Below are positions 9,587 through 20,529 of a stretch of 64,000 nt of DNA, piece after piece. A model generated the notes under the pieces. That model had not been told where the DNA came from and ran no database searches. It saw only the letters and a program-made list of their open reading frames with translations. The DNA comes from Platanthera guangdongensis (Eukaryota; Streptophyta; Magnoliopsida; Asparagales; Orchidaceae): NCBI GenBank assembly GCA_039583875.1, contig CM077164.1:66557628-66621627 (forward strand), in the 5' to 3' direction. How positions within the stretch are numbered: position 1 is the first letter of the stretch; each line of letters opens with the position of its first letter. A program made the position numbers and the translations under genes.

Positions 9587-11910
9587 TCAATAATATTTAT
9601 TGGTTCTGTTGTTGTTGCTATCTTTCTTGCTTTTCTTGTTGTCTCTTCTGGTAGATGTAAGGTTTTGGAAAATATTTTGGAGGTCTGGGTGGAGCCTTGA
9701 GATTATTCCTTCCATTTTCTCTGTCATACAGTCTCCTCTTGATAAGAGATTTTTCATATAAATCTCATTCATAGGAGCTGTAATGAATATTTCTGTCTTC
9801 ATTAAAATCAACCATAAGTTTTAGAGTATCAATAATCAGAGCTTTGGAGGTTGGACTCCAAACATCAGAGAATTCTTGAGGTCTTCTTGTGTCAGTATCA
9901 GGATGAGGAGTTGATATGTTGGCTGATGCACCATCAACATATTTTCTTCTTTTGGCTTTCTGAATCTCTGGAGGTGCTTGAGGAGGCATGTTTACTTGAT
10001 CTGATTCCCAAACTTCCTCATAAAATTCAGGAGGTGGTCCTTCAAAATATTCAGGAGGTGGAGAGAATGTTGGCCTATTCACATCCAAGTGTGCAGGAGG
10101 GGGCGCAGAAGGATCCATTGCCAGATCAGGGAAAAGTTGATTATGCATCCATATGGTAGTGCATAAGTGTATAGCTTTGCACTTTTGACTTCTTTAACCA
10201 CTGATGTCTGGATCTCTTTCAGTTGGTCATCCCACTAATTTTTTATTATTTGAACTTATTTTTCAAGTTGTTCTTTCACTTTATATATCCTCCCCCTTTT
10301 TGACTTCTAGAGATAGGGTGCTAATCACTTCTTCTTTGACTGCCCAACTTCTTCCCAAGTTTTGAAGTTCCATTCTTGGGCTTTCTTTTCAAGTTGAATC
10401 TAATTGTTTACAAGTGTAACTGATTATTCCATTACCTCACCAATGCTAGTAATGGTATGATCAAGTGCTTTTCATCCAATTTGTAACAGCCTTTTAAATT
10501 CATCAGTGTTATTCTGGATTTTAGCAAATCCATGACTCATTTCTTTTTTCAAGATAGTGACTTTATCAGTTATAGTTTTAAGAGAAGAATCAAAATAACC
10601 TCTTTGTGCAGCAAGCATAGCTTCAATCTTACTTAAGATAGAACCTTCAAGAAATGTTTCAGTTTGAGTAGATGGTGGAGGTAGAACTGGGACTATCCAT
10701 GGAGCAATCTCTTCAATGATGACAGTGGAGGTAGAGGTTTGCTTTCTACTGATTATACTTTGTTCATCTTCAGCATCTATGGGTAGTATGGAGGGAATCT
10801 TAAAGTTGAGACTAGGGAGAGGTGGTTCAGCATCTTCGACAGGTGGTTCATATTCTAAATCATGAATAGAAACATCTTCTGCATCATGTATATCTTCAAA
10901 TGGAGATTGTGCTGGTTCTGGAGACTGTTCTGGTCGATTTGCTGGAGAAGAAGGATGTTCTTCAGGAACAGTGAAAAGAGGCTCTTTAGAGGAGAGTTTC
11001 TCTATCATCCTGTTGATGTCATCATCTGTAGATATAAACTGTTCTTGGACCTGGGCATCAGACAGGTTTTCTGTATCTGGAAGATCTTCAATAGTAAAAT
11101 CTGTATGTTATGTATGATAAAAGGTGGAAGTGGCAGCAACAGGAGAAGAAACTGGGGCTGGAATTGCTGTAGCAGCTGGAGCAGGAGCTGGAGTTGAAGA
11201 GGAGTAAGCTTGATCAGATGGGGCAGGCTCCCCCTCAATAACTGGATCAGTTATCTGATGAGAAGGGGGAGATGGAGTCCTGTCCATATCTTCAATTTCC
11301 TTTGTAGCTTTGTTAGACTTTTGAAGTTTAACTTCCCATCTCTCAATGGATGTTATGGAAACTTTCTTCATATGGTGTAGGGCTATGCCCTTTTTTATGG
11401 AGAAAACTTCAGGGTCCTTCTGGTTCAGGTATAGAGAAATAATCCTGCCATAATTAGGACTCTTGATGCATGCCTTAATTTTGTCAAAAAGCATCACACC
11501 TCTTTGATATTTCTTTCTACAAATAACTGCAGTCATCATATCAAAGAATTCTGGTGTGATATAACTTATAGAGCTTGTCCTGTAGAGGAGGACTTTTCCC
11601 AGAATATCTGCGAGAAACTTACTTTCATCATTCATGAACTGTCTTCGAACAGTGTGAGATGATTGGGGAAGTCCACAGAAAATGTAGGTCCTTTCATAAT
11701 TGATTTCTACCAGATCATCTTCTTCATCGAACACAGGTAGTTATAGAAATTTGGAAACAGAGAGAGGTCATTATTAACTTGACATCTCGAACCCTTGATT
11801 TGACCACATTGCCATTGCGATAGACTTTGGCATGTTGAAAACTTCTTAGACATCAGAAATTGAAACACAGCATGGGTGTTCCAGAACAAATGATAATCCG
11901 GCGGTATCAA
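9587..11910 (-). pseudogene. Third ORF of Copia F, decayed
   Basis: This ORF lies between pol and the PPT, like the larger ORFs of A, B and C. A block at 11108-11734 (SKFLADILGKVLLYRTSS...YGRIISLYL...IERWEVKL) aligns with their conserved block (FLADIVGK(V/I)L...YGRILGIFL...FGRWERTI). It then becomes Pro/Ala/Thr-rich, has an acidic Pro-rich part (10472-11008) ending in a likely coiled coil (ILSKIEAML...KKEMSHGFAKIQ), and a Pro-rich part near 9765-10148 ending KSKK-type basic sequence. Several frameshifts and stops break it. The N-terminal block resembles the plant family annotated as putative plant transposon protein; that is recognition by eye. I see no signal peptide or membrane segment, so it is not a classical envelope protein. 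Confidence 0.6.
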
Positions 11911-12610
11911 GTAAGATTAGAACATTCCTGAAATCAATTGAATTGTTGCCAATCCCTATTGAAATCAGTTTGCTGCCGATTCCGAGCTTGGAAGACGATG
12001 CCATTGATGTGGAGAACAAGATGTTGGCTGGCCGGCGAATGGAGAAGTGGGCTTGATTGCAGCAGTCGACGGAGACGGAGACAGAGAAGGTGAATCGCCT
12101 TTTCTCGAGAGAAAGGATTTTGAAATCGGGAATAGAGAATTCTTGAATTATAATCTATTTATATTTTCCTTTAATTTTGATGATAAATGATATAAATAAC
12201 GTTAAAATACCTGGAATATGGCGGTAAAGTGTCCGGGTGACAGTAGGAAAAACTTGAACTTGATGAAAAATTTCCACTCTAATTTCTCGAGTGTATTATT
12301 GTTCTCGAGAAGAGTACTAAATTTCAATCGACGAAATTCAAACTCCGATCGATGAATTTAATCTTCACATGCTACAACTACATTCTCGAGTAGAATTTCC
12401 AAGTTCTCGAGTAGAGCAAACCTTGTTCTTGAGTAGAGCTTTTGTTCTCGAGAACTAATTCCGCTGTTCTCGAGTAGAGCTTTTGTTGTCGAGAAATAAT
12501 TCCGCCGTTCTCGAGTACAAGTGATGTACTCGAGAAATGAAGTCCATACTTTGAAATTTTCTTGATTTTAAATTATGACCAGATCTTGAACTTGCTTGAG
12601 ACCTTTTTCT
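11911..12610. other. Spacer between pol and third ORF of F
   Basis: No gene is supported here. It holds decayed N-terminal third-ORF sequence (to about 12110), an AT-rich stretch near 12140-12200, and a cluster of about ten CTCGAG motifs plus a few ATCGACGAA forms at 12286-12540. It corresponds to the TCGTCGA hairpin spacers of A, B and C. Confidence 0.6.
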
Positions 12611-12615
12611 TCATA

Positions 12616-13590
12616 CTTATTCTTCCTTGTTGAGCATGCCAAGATCTGTTTTGAAGAGCGAGAACATGGCCTAGTCCAGCGGCTTTGTGAATATATCTGC
12701 AATCTGCCTGTCAGTTGAGACATATTGGAGATTTATGTCACCATGCTCCACATGATCCCGAATGAAGTGGTATCACAGCTCTATGTGCTTTGTCCGACTG
12801 TAAGAGACTGAGTTGTTGGCTATTGCAATTACACTGAAGGAGTCATAAAACAAAGGAATTTCCTTGACCTTCAAGTTGTAGTCTTCAAGTTGGTTCTTTA
12901 TCCATAACAATTGTGCACCACAACAACCGATAGAAATATATTTTGACTTAGCTGTTGAGATTGCGACAAAATTTTGCTTTTTGTTGCTCCTTGAAATAAG
13001 CCTCCTTCCAATGAATTGGCAAGTCCCAGAAGTGCTATTCCTATCATCTTTGCTTCCTGCAAAATCTGCATCTGAGAAACCAATTAGTTCGTTGTCTTTA
13101 CTTATTGGGTACCTTAAGCCAAGATTTGGTGTACCTTTAAGGTATCTCAAAATCCACTTTGCAGCAGCATAGTGAGATTCCTTAGAGTTCACTTGAAATC
13201 TGGCACACACGCATGCTGAAAATATTATATCTGATCTACTTGCAGTAAGATAGAGCAAGGATCCAATTATGCATCTATACTTGGTTTCATCAAAAGGTTT
13301 CCTTTTCTCATCCTTGTCTAGAGACATAATTGAATCCATTGGAGTTCTTATAGAGGTTGCATACTCCATTCTAAATTTCTTAATTAACTCCTTGGTAAAG
13401 TTCGTCGGAGAGATGAAAATTCCATCTTCAGATTGTTTCACCTGAAGTCCTAAGAAATACTTCATCTCTCTCATACTGCTCATTTCGAAATTCCCTTGCA
13501 TAAATTTGGAAATTTTTTTGCAAAGGTTGTCGTCAGTAGAGCCAAATAAGATTTCATCGACATAGATTTGCACTAGCAAAATCTTTATTT
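12616..13590 (-). pseudogene. pol: Copia F pol end: RT C-terminus and RNase H
   Basis: The fragment starts inside RT at LLVQIYVDE; the catalytic YVDD is YVDE. It continues through [47 protein letters not shown] and TSGTCQFIGRRL to TKHIEL. RNase H has STAKSKY where the family has STAEAEY, so a catalytic Glu is lost. A TGA at 12773-12775 (family Arg, a likely CGA to TGA change) precedes YHFIRDHVEHGDINLQYV and IADIFTKPL. The 5' part of pol is missing because Gypsy H joins at about 13590; residues before LLVQ in the long open frame are H sequence, not Copia. Confidence 0.87.
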
Positions 13591-15056
13591 TTATTTTCGG
13601 GGCAAAACACCGGGGTCTTAGGCCCAGAACTGCCGTTTTTCGGTGACACCCAGACTCGGGAAGGTCATCACTACAAAACGTCGGTCCTGCCGGCCAAATC
13701 AATCACAACTGTAGCAAAATATTAATAGGCAAGTCCACATAAATCACATATATAGTAAATATTCTTCACGAAGGGAGTGTCCATAGATATAATAAAAATA
13801 CCAAATCTTGGGCTCATGTCCAGTACATCAAGTCCTCACTATATATCTCTCATCGTGGAAGCAAAACCAAAACAACTACTAGAGACCAAGACTCACAGTC
13901 CCTACTGTCTGAACTCCGGTACTAGACTGTCCCATCTCCAAGAGTGCTGACCTCTGGGGCTGTTCCTCCATGCTGGGCTCCACGGTACCGTAAAATGTTG
14001 TGGTTGGAAAACCGTTAGTCTAAAAGACTAAGTCCTATCATCCCCCGCACCTTCCCCCATGGCTCCTTGACACCGAGCAGGGAGAAGGAAAGGAGAGGAC
14101 ATGAAAGTGGAGAATAACAATATAAGCAGGTGGCGGCAAAACTAATGGAGTAGTTTATAGTATATAAGACAGAATGAAGGTAAGAAAGACTGAATAAGAA
14201 AAGTAACCTTAACTTATATGGAAACATATAAGACAAGGGATCTTTTGCAGGGCTCCTATCACATAAAAAGTCCCATAACAATTTATACGATCGGGTGTCG
14301 GTTTTCTAACAAACATACATATATATTTACTGAATAAAACCTTAACTTATAAGCACGCTCGTATGAACTTATATACCAAGGGGTCGTTTTGCAGGGCCTA
14401 TTGTATAAAGCATCCCATATCACTTATATAATAGGTGTCAGGTTATATGCAATGGTTATGCTATGAAATACAATTATGTCATGATGTGAACATGCAAGTG
14501 CAACTCACCCACTCGACTCTGTGTACACAGACCTTTAGTTACCCATTTTTGTAGTCGAACCTCCCAGGATACCTCCATAGTGGCAAACAGAAGCGGTGGG
14601 TTGGGCCTTGGCCACCTCTAAATCGATAATTGCACTACTAGTCAGACTTATCATATGCCTCAATGCTGGTGCACTAAGCGGAGCTCCTGCGTACTCTTGC
14701 TGGCTGGCGCACCGGACTTTATTTGTCCAAGTACTAAACCACACTTGCAGAGTCAACGTATTTGCGTCGGTGCATCGACCCTCCAATACCGAAGTCGCAC
14801 CACCTTATACTTTATGCACATACAATCTTGTTGTATCACCACAGAGATAAAGCTCCCTGGACTAACCAGTCCGTCACATATATCTACCGAGCCAAAGCTC
14901 CCCGGACTATCCCGTCCGTCATATATCTCTACCGAGCCAAAGCTCCCCGGACTGTCCCTTCCGTGCATTTCCCTTCCGAACCTACCGTCTGGATGGCATT
15001 TCAAACTAACCTAACCAACCTCCCGGGGTACCGGGGTGTGTGAATGTGAAACCCTA
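13591..15056 (-). repeat. Gypsy LTR H, left segment
   Basis: Reverse-complement homolog of the 3' part of the Gypsy E LTR (about 57960-59340): shared blocks include GGGTCTTAGGCCCAGAAC near 13613, the GACTAAGTCCTATCATCCCC block at 14025-14044, and the AAAGCTCCCCGGACT repeats near 14850-14960. It therefore belongs to E's family in the opposite orientation. The expected terminal TGTAAGACCCCCC is absent at the left, so that end is truncated or diverged. It stops at 15056, where Copia A is inserted, and resumes at 51451. Short frames such as 14535-15043 are not genes. Confidence 0.8.
14846..14970 (-). repeat. Tandem AAAGCTCC units in Gypsy H LTR
   Basis: Three units carrying (A)AAGCTCCC(C/T)GGACT and a CCGTCCGT-type block recur about every 55 bp. 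They match the GGAGCTTCGGCTCG units of the E LTR near 57987-58100 in inverse orientation. Confidence 0.65.
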
Positions 15057-17113
15057 TGAAAGTGAGGGGTTAGATCAGGAATACTCTAGAGGGGGGGTGA
15101 ATAGAGTATCTTTAGGTTTTAAACCTTTTTGGTGTTAATAAAAACTTCGGAATTAAACAATCCCAAGTAAAGTTAATCTACCACAGGTGCTACAGAAAAT
15201 AAATTAATCAAACACAAGCAGCAAATCTAACTAGCATAGCTACAGCATGAAAAAAAGAAAAGAGCATCCAGACGACATAAGAATTTTATAGTGGTTCCCC
15301 AACCTGGGTACATCCACTCTTCTACCACCATGGTAGAAATCCACTCAGGTTTTTGATCAGGTGACTGCCACCAATGAGCTTTTGATCAGGTGCTCAAAAA
15401 CCAAACCTCAAGTCTTTTGATAGGTGTCTTGCAACCAGGAATAACTTTTGAAGGGAGTTAAGAACCCTTTAAACAGAGGGGGATGAGAGATTGATTTTGT
15501 CTTCTCTTTCTTAAAGTACAACTGAGAAGACTTTTGTGGATTTAGATGTTAGCAAAGGCTCCCCCTGAGATATTGAATGGTTCAGGAAGTTGGAGCTTTG
15601 CTGCAGGGTGATAGGCCTTCAGGCTTTAGCTTTGACTAGAAGAACTCCAGAAACTTCTTTGACAGATAGACTATTTGTTGTCCTTTGAAGTAGCCTGGAA
15701 TGAAGAAGGAAGAAGACTCTTGATCTTGAATGTATGTTTTTCTTCTTCTTCTTCTTCTTCTTCTTCTACTTGCTGTAACTTCTCTGGTCTAGGGTTTGTC
15801 TCTGTGTATCACTGTGTTGTGTATTCTCTATCTCAGAGTGCTGTCGAGAGGAAGAAGATGAAGATCCTTAATCACTGTTTACCACACCCATTCAGAAAAA
15901 GGGAGGAAAATCCCTTTTATATTTTCCATATAAATTTTATTTTGAAATTTGAATTCGTTTCTGCATTCAATGCTGACGGCCTTGAGAATGTTTGCATTGA
16001 TTGATTTCCCCAACTGTCCCATTGAAAAATGACAAGCAATAATCTTGATGAAGTCCATAATCAATGTTGCATCTAACGGTAATATTCTAAGAATATTTAA
16101 GCATTGATTACTCAGGAATTATTGCAATGGAATAAGGACAGAAGGAAAATAACGAAGTCTGGTGTTGCACAAAATTCGTCGAACAGAATTCGTCGACCTG
16201 GGTCCAGAGTTTGTCGAGCTGAGAAGTCAAGTTCGTCGACCAGGTGATAGTTGTTCGTCGACCTAAGATCCGAGATCGTCGAGCTGAGAACTGCTGATTG
16301 TAACTTGATGAACCTTGTCAAACTGTGGTCTAAGTTCGTCGAGCAGATAATGATGAGTTCGTCGACTGGAATACGATTCTAGACATAGAACATTTAGATG
16401 TTTCTGAAATGAAGTGTTGAAGTAGAGTATCCCGAAATAGTCGACCTGAGAACTAGTTTAGTCGAGCTGAGAATTTCTAACTGATACTTGATATGTCTTG
16501 CCAGGAATGTATTCTAAGTTTGTCGAACTAAGAAGGTGAATTCATCGAGTGGTGTATGATTCTGGACTTAGAATACTTAGATGTTTTTGAAATAAGATGT
16601 TGAAGTAGAATATCAAGAGATCGTCGACCTGAGAACTAAGTTCGTCGACCTGAGAACTAAGTTCATCGACCTGAGAACTAAGTTCGTCGACAGGATAACA
16701 GAGCAATTCTGGACTTGGAATGTTGAAATATTGTGTCCATAAATCGTCAACCAGAGTATCAAGTTCGTTGACCTGAGATGTTTTCTGAACCTTAGAATAT
16801 TGTAGATGATCCAGGAATCGTTGAATAGAGAACCAAGTTTGTCGAGCTCAGCTCAGAGAATTTTCTCTAAGTTTGTCAAGCTGAGCATGACTTTCGTCAT
16901 CCTGAGTTCTATGAACGTCGAACTCATTTTCTGAGTCTTTGATATTTCTCTAAGTCTTGAGTCTTTGGCAGTCTGTTGCTATCTTGTCCATGTAGTGTTG
17001 ACTCTAAGGACTTGGCCTAGACTCTAGGACATAACCATGACCCGGGCTATACATATTGGGTCAAATGATCCTAATGTAGTGAAGCTAGCCCAAATCCAAC
17101 TAGGGATCCAACA
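15057..17113 (-). repeat. 3' LTR of Copia A
   Basis: About 2.06 kb, bounded by the PPT on the right and H on the left. It contains the LTR-end hairpin (15081-15109), TATA at 15284-15290, a TTC microsatellite near 15740-15768, and a TCGTCGA motif field at 16175-16925. Unlike the B/C LTRs it lacks the TGTCGACA cluster and the 30-bp minisatellite. Frames within it (such as 15675-16004) are not genes. Confidence 0.88.
15284..15290 (-). promoter_or_regulatory. Putative TATA box, 3' LTR of A
   Basis: TATAAAA on the minus strand within ACCACTATAAAATTC, followed by the conserved ATGTCGTCTGG about 12 nt downstream. The equivalent in the 5' LTR, which would drive the element, is at 49556-49562. Confidence 0.5.
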
Positions 17114-17131
17114 ATCTCTCTCTATTTGGGT
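17114..17131 (-). other. Polypurine tract of Copia A
   Basis: The minus strand reads CCCAAATAGAGAGAGAT before the LTR start TGTTGGATCC. The central run is AGAGAGAG rather than the GGGGGAG of B and F. Confidence 0.65.
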
Positions 17132-17292
17132 AATGTCACTAATTACAGACTCATAATCAAAAATTTACGAAGCAAGAAAACATATATCTGGAATGAAAAA
17201 TTAGCATATGCATCAGATATATATACAATAAGCTTTGTATTAGGAAATATAAAAGCAGTTTTAAAATGTCACAAACTAATCAGTTCAAAATT
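17132..17292. other. 3' untranslated stretch of Copia A
   Basis: AT-rich, no gene. A CATCAGATATATATACA(A/T) block followed by GCTTTGTATTAG near 17210-17240 is conserved in B (26250-26285) and C (36890-36925), so it may be a functional 3' untranslated element. Confidence 0.4.
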
Positions 17293-20124
17293 TCATTTCT
17301 TCTGCTTTGTCTCCTTGTGCTTCTCCTTTTTGCCTTTGTCCCCAAACTGAGTAAATATGATTTCCCTGTTGGGATCTGCAACTTGAACCTTGGTCATTGT
17401 CATGTCAGTAGTTCCAATGATATTTAAAGATGTAGCCCTGGGCACTAATGCTTCTGGATGAAGTTTCATATAATCATCAACATTGAAAAACTTATTAGCC
17501 TTAGCAAACCTGTTAAGCTCCTCCTTCCTGTACTTGGACATTGTAGAGTATTGAGAGGGATCCTTACCTTCAACTTTAGCTTTATTGATCATAGATAGGC
17601 CAACCAGTTTCTTGAACCTAGCCATCCTAGCTATTGTAGATTTCTCTGGATCTTTAAATGATACAGGTGGGGAAGCGGGTCTCTTGGGGCTTTCAGCCTT
17701 TTGATATTTAGTGTGTTGCTGCTGTTGTTATTGTTAATGATGCTGCTGTTATTGTTGGTGCTGCTTACCAGAAGAATACTGTCTTTGATAGGTTTGGAAT
17801 TTGGTAGTCCTTTGAGTTGAAGAACTGGAAGCACCAACAGCTGGAGGAGGAGGAGGGTCCTTTCTGTATCTTTGAGTGGGAGGAGGTGAATATCTTCTAC
17901 TCTTCTTTATCTCTTTCTGTTGATTTTTAGACAACCACATCCAAGCAGGCATTCCCTTATAAGGAGTGATCTTCTAGAGTATATAATGAGGGGTGCCATT
18001 TGCTGGATTGGGCTTTGGAGCAGGAGGTGGAGGAGCTTTCCTCTTCTTGGAAACTTTCTTTTTCTTGGGTTCCTCATTTGAGTCCTCATCTTCATCCTCA
18101 TCATCATCAAAAGAATCTTTTGGAGCATCATATAAGGCATCAATAGCCTTTAGTGCTGATTTGTCTATAGGCTTTTCAACCTCAGTAGGAACTAGAGAAA
18201 GAGCTGGTGGAGGAGCTTGAACTGGAGTTGGAGCCGGAGCTGGAGAACTATACATAACAGTGCTTTCAGCAACTGTCTTATTTTCTTCTTCAATGTCAGC
18301 CATGATCAATGCATCAAGATCAGGTATTGGTGAATCATCCATAACAAAAATAGGGGCAGGAGGAACTGATGGGGGAAACAGCTCTTGGTGGAGATGGAAT
18401 GGCTAGAGTCTCTAGAGTAGCAAAAATGGCCTTGAGTTGCTTGGCAACTTTGGGGCTTATAGGTGGGGTATATGGAACTATAGCCAAAGAAGGCTTAGTG
18501 TTGTCTGCTGGAAGGTTATTAAAATAAACTGTATCAAAAGTTCTCAATAAATTTAACAAATCTACTGTGGGATTTATAATAAAATCACCAACAGTTATTG
18601 TCTCAGCCAACACATGCTCATCCAAGTCCATATCAGACTCAATAAAAATAATGAAATCAAATAATTCTTTATCAGCATCTGATGCTGCTTCTACATCTGC
18701 TGTTACTGGTACTGCTGTTACTGCTATTTTTGCTATTGCTGCTTCTTCATGGATTATCTCCCCCTGCCTAGTTTCAGTGGAAACTGAAGCCAGGCCCCTA
18801 ACTGAAGAGGGATCAGTAGAGAGGGCAGTGATTTGTGCAGTAAGGGAGGAGATGGAAACAACAAGAGGGGAAATGGCCTCTACTATGATGGTTTTAAGGA
18901 GGGGAGTGAGAAGTGCAATGAGTGGTGGTATAATGGATGGATCCAATAATGGAGAGGTAGAGGGAGTGGCAGAAGGTGGTTGAGTGGGGATAGAGGTGGG
19001 GATGGTAGGAGTTGGTGGAGTCGGAGGGAGAGCATCTTGCATGGTTGTATCTTGGGGAGAAGGAGTGTGGAGGGGGAGGAAAGTAGATTGAAAGTGGGGA
19101 TATTGGATAGATGGGGAGGTAAGGGAGATGGGTATGGCGAGGTAGCTGGTGTACCATGGGGAGAGGGAGTGTGAGTAGGGGATACATGAGTGCAGTTGGG
19201 TGAGGTAGAAAGGGGAACATGAATTGGAGATGTGTGGATGGGGGATGATGGAGGTGTGGGAGTATGGAATGTTGTGTGGAATGTGGATGGGAGTGAAGTT
19301 TGGAGGACTGGAGGAGGTGGAGGTGGAAGGGGAATCTCTTCAGTGGGGTGGGAAGTGGCTGGAGCAGTCCTAGTAATCTCAGAAGCTCTGGTGGAAGAGG
19401 AAGCCTTGGATGGCTTTGTGATGGTCCTCTCCCACCTGCCAAAGAGGGCACAGGTGAGCCTCTTGCTGGCATTTATGAATATGGTCTGGGAGACCAGGGA
19501 TTCAGTAGCCTTTTCTTTCAAGAAGATCCCTAGGATCCTTCCAAAACTGACTTCCTTTTTATTATTCTTTTTCTTAATAAGATCAAACATGATCTGTGCC
19601 CAGTTTACCTTCTTCTTGTTTACCACTGCATACATGACCAGGAATTGGTGCCTGATAATGTAATCATGTGCAGTGTGCTTGCCTAGTAAGACTTTTCCTA
19701 CAATGTCTGCTAAAAACTTGAACTCAGCAGACAGGTGTTTCTTCAACAGTTTGTTAGTGTTTTCTCCAGAATAACCCATGAGACTTAACATCTCATCATA
19801 CTCTTCAGTATCCATCTCTAACTCTTTTTCACCATTGCTTAATCCAAAAATTTCCGTTAAAACGGCGGGGGTGAGGGAAACAGCATTACCTGCTATAGTT
19901 CCAATCATGGTGTTATCATCTGTTGTAGAAGAAGTATACACCCATTCCCTGATTTCTGTGCTGGCAATCTTGATCCTGGTGGATAGCAGACACTTCTACT
20001 GCTGTTCCTCAAGGAGTTGCAGGATGTCTAGGAAGATGGGGTCTAAATGTTGGAAGGAATCAAAATCTACATCAAAGCTGGTGTCGAATTTCATTGCTGC
20101 AAGAACTCCTACTGGAATCACCAT
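17293..20124 (-). pseudogene. Third ORF of Copia A (env position, not env-like)
   Basis: Read from the ATG at 20122-20124 (MVIPVGVLAAMKFDTSFD): an N-terminal folded block (EIREWVYT, LTPAVLTEIFGL, FLADIVGKVLLGKHTAHDYI, KKKVNWAQIMFDLIKKK, FGRILGIFLKEKA, LTCALFGRWERTI), a Pro/Ser/Thr-rich stretch (19300-18900), a second conserved block (SPLVVSISSLTAQITALS...GDFIINPTV), an Asp/Glu-rich run, a basic KKKKVSKKRK resembling a nuclear localisation signal, and a conserved C-terminal block (MARFKKLVGL...LHPEALVPRATSLNIIG) ending at 17293. About 940 codons with one in-frame stop (19996-19998) and several frame changes. The N-terminal block looks like the putative plant transposon protein family. No membrane segment or signal peptide is seen. 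Its function is unknown; it may be nuclear. Confidence 0.7.
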
Positions 20125-20148
20125 TAGAGCACCTGCAAGAGAAAAACG
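20125..20148 (-). promoter_or_regulatory. Candidate 3' splice site before third ORF of A
   Basis: The minus strand reads TTTTTCTCTTGCAG followed by GTGCTCTA and the ATG at 20124. A pyrimidine tract plus CAG this close to the start codon also occurs in B and C despite sequence differences, suggesting a spliced subgenomic mRNA. Splicing itself is inferred. Confidence 0.5.
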
Positions 20149-20525
20149 ACGATCAAGTGTAAAGGAACTGAAAGCACAGGATAGAGGTCGAAGAAAACCT
20201 AGATATAAGGTTTTCAGAATATGAACCACCAAACTACATTCCACGAAAAATAAAAATTCTTCGATCTGAGCTCGACGAAATGTTTGATAGTCAAAATAAT
20301 TCGTCGATTTCAGTCTGAAGATTCGAAAACATTCCGTCGAGATCCGGTCGAAAAAAGTTTTCTGAAGCAAGTTCGTCAATCTCCATTCGACGAAAATAAC
20401 TTCACTCACAGAGAGTTCGTCAATCTCCATTCGACGAATATCTCAAGAACTTTTCTCTGTTCGTGAACTCCGTTCGACGAACTTTGAGGAATTCATCGAG
20501 TGTAGACAAAAACTAAACTAAATCT
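20149..20525. repeat. TCGTCGA hairpin spacer of Copia A
   Basis: Non-coding. It carries pairs of TTCGTCGA and TCGACGAA arms separated by 4-10 nt, for example near 20324-20355, 20371-20396, 20420-20437 and 20460-20480. The same spacer in B and C is better preserved. Confidence 0.7.
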
Positions 20526-20529
20526 TCTC

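Larger units (their letters stand above)
7579..13590 (-). mobile_element. Copia element F, interrupted (Sirevirus-like layout)
   Basis: Minus-strand order from the right: RT/RNase H end, CTCGAG-rich spacer, third ORF, PPT, 3' LTR. Its 5' part is not visible: at about 13590 RT passes directly into Gypsy LTR H. F is a separate family from A/B/C; its LTR motif is TTCTCGAGAA rather than TTCGTCGA. The left flank at 7574-7578 is AAAAA; the matching duplication would lie off-window. Confidence 0.8.
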
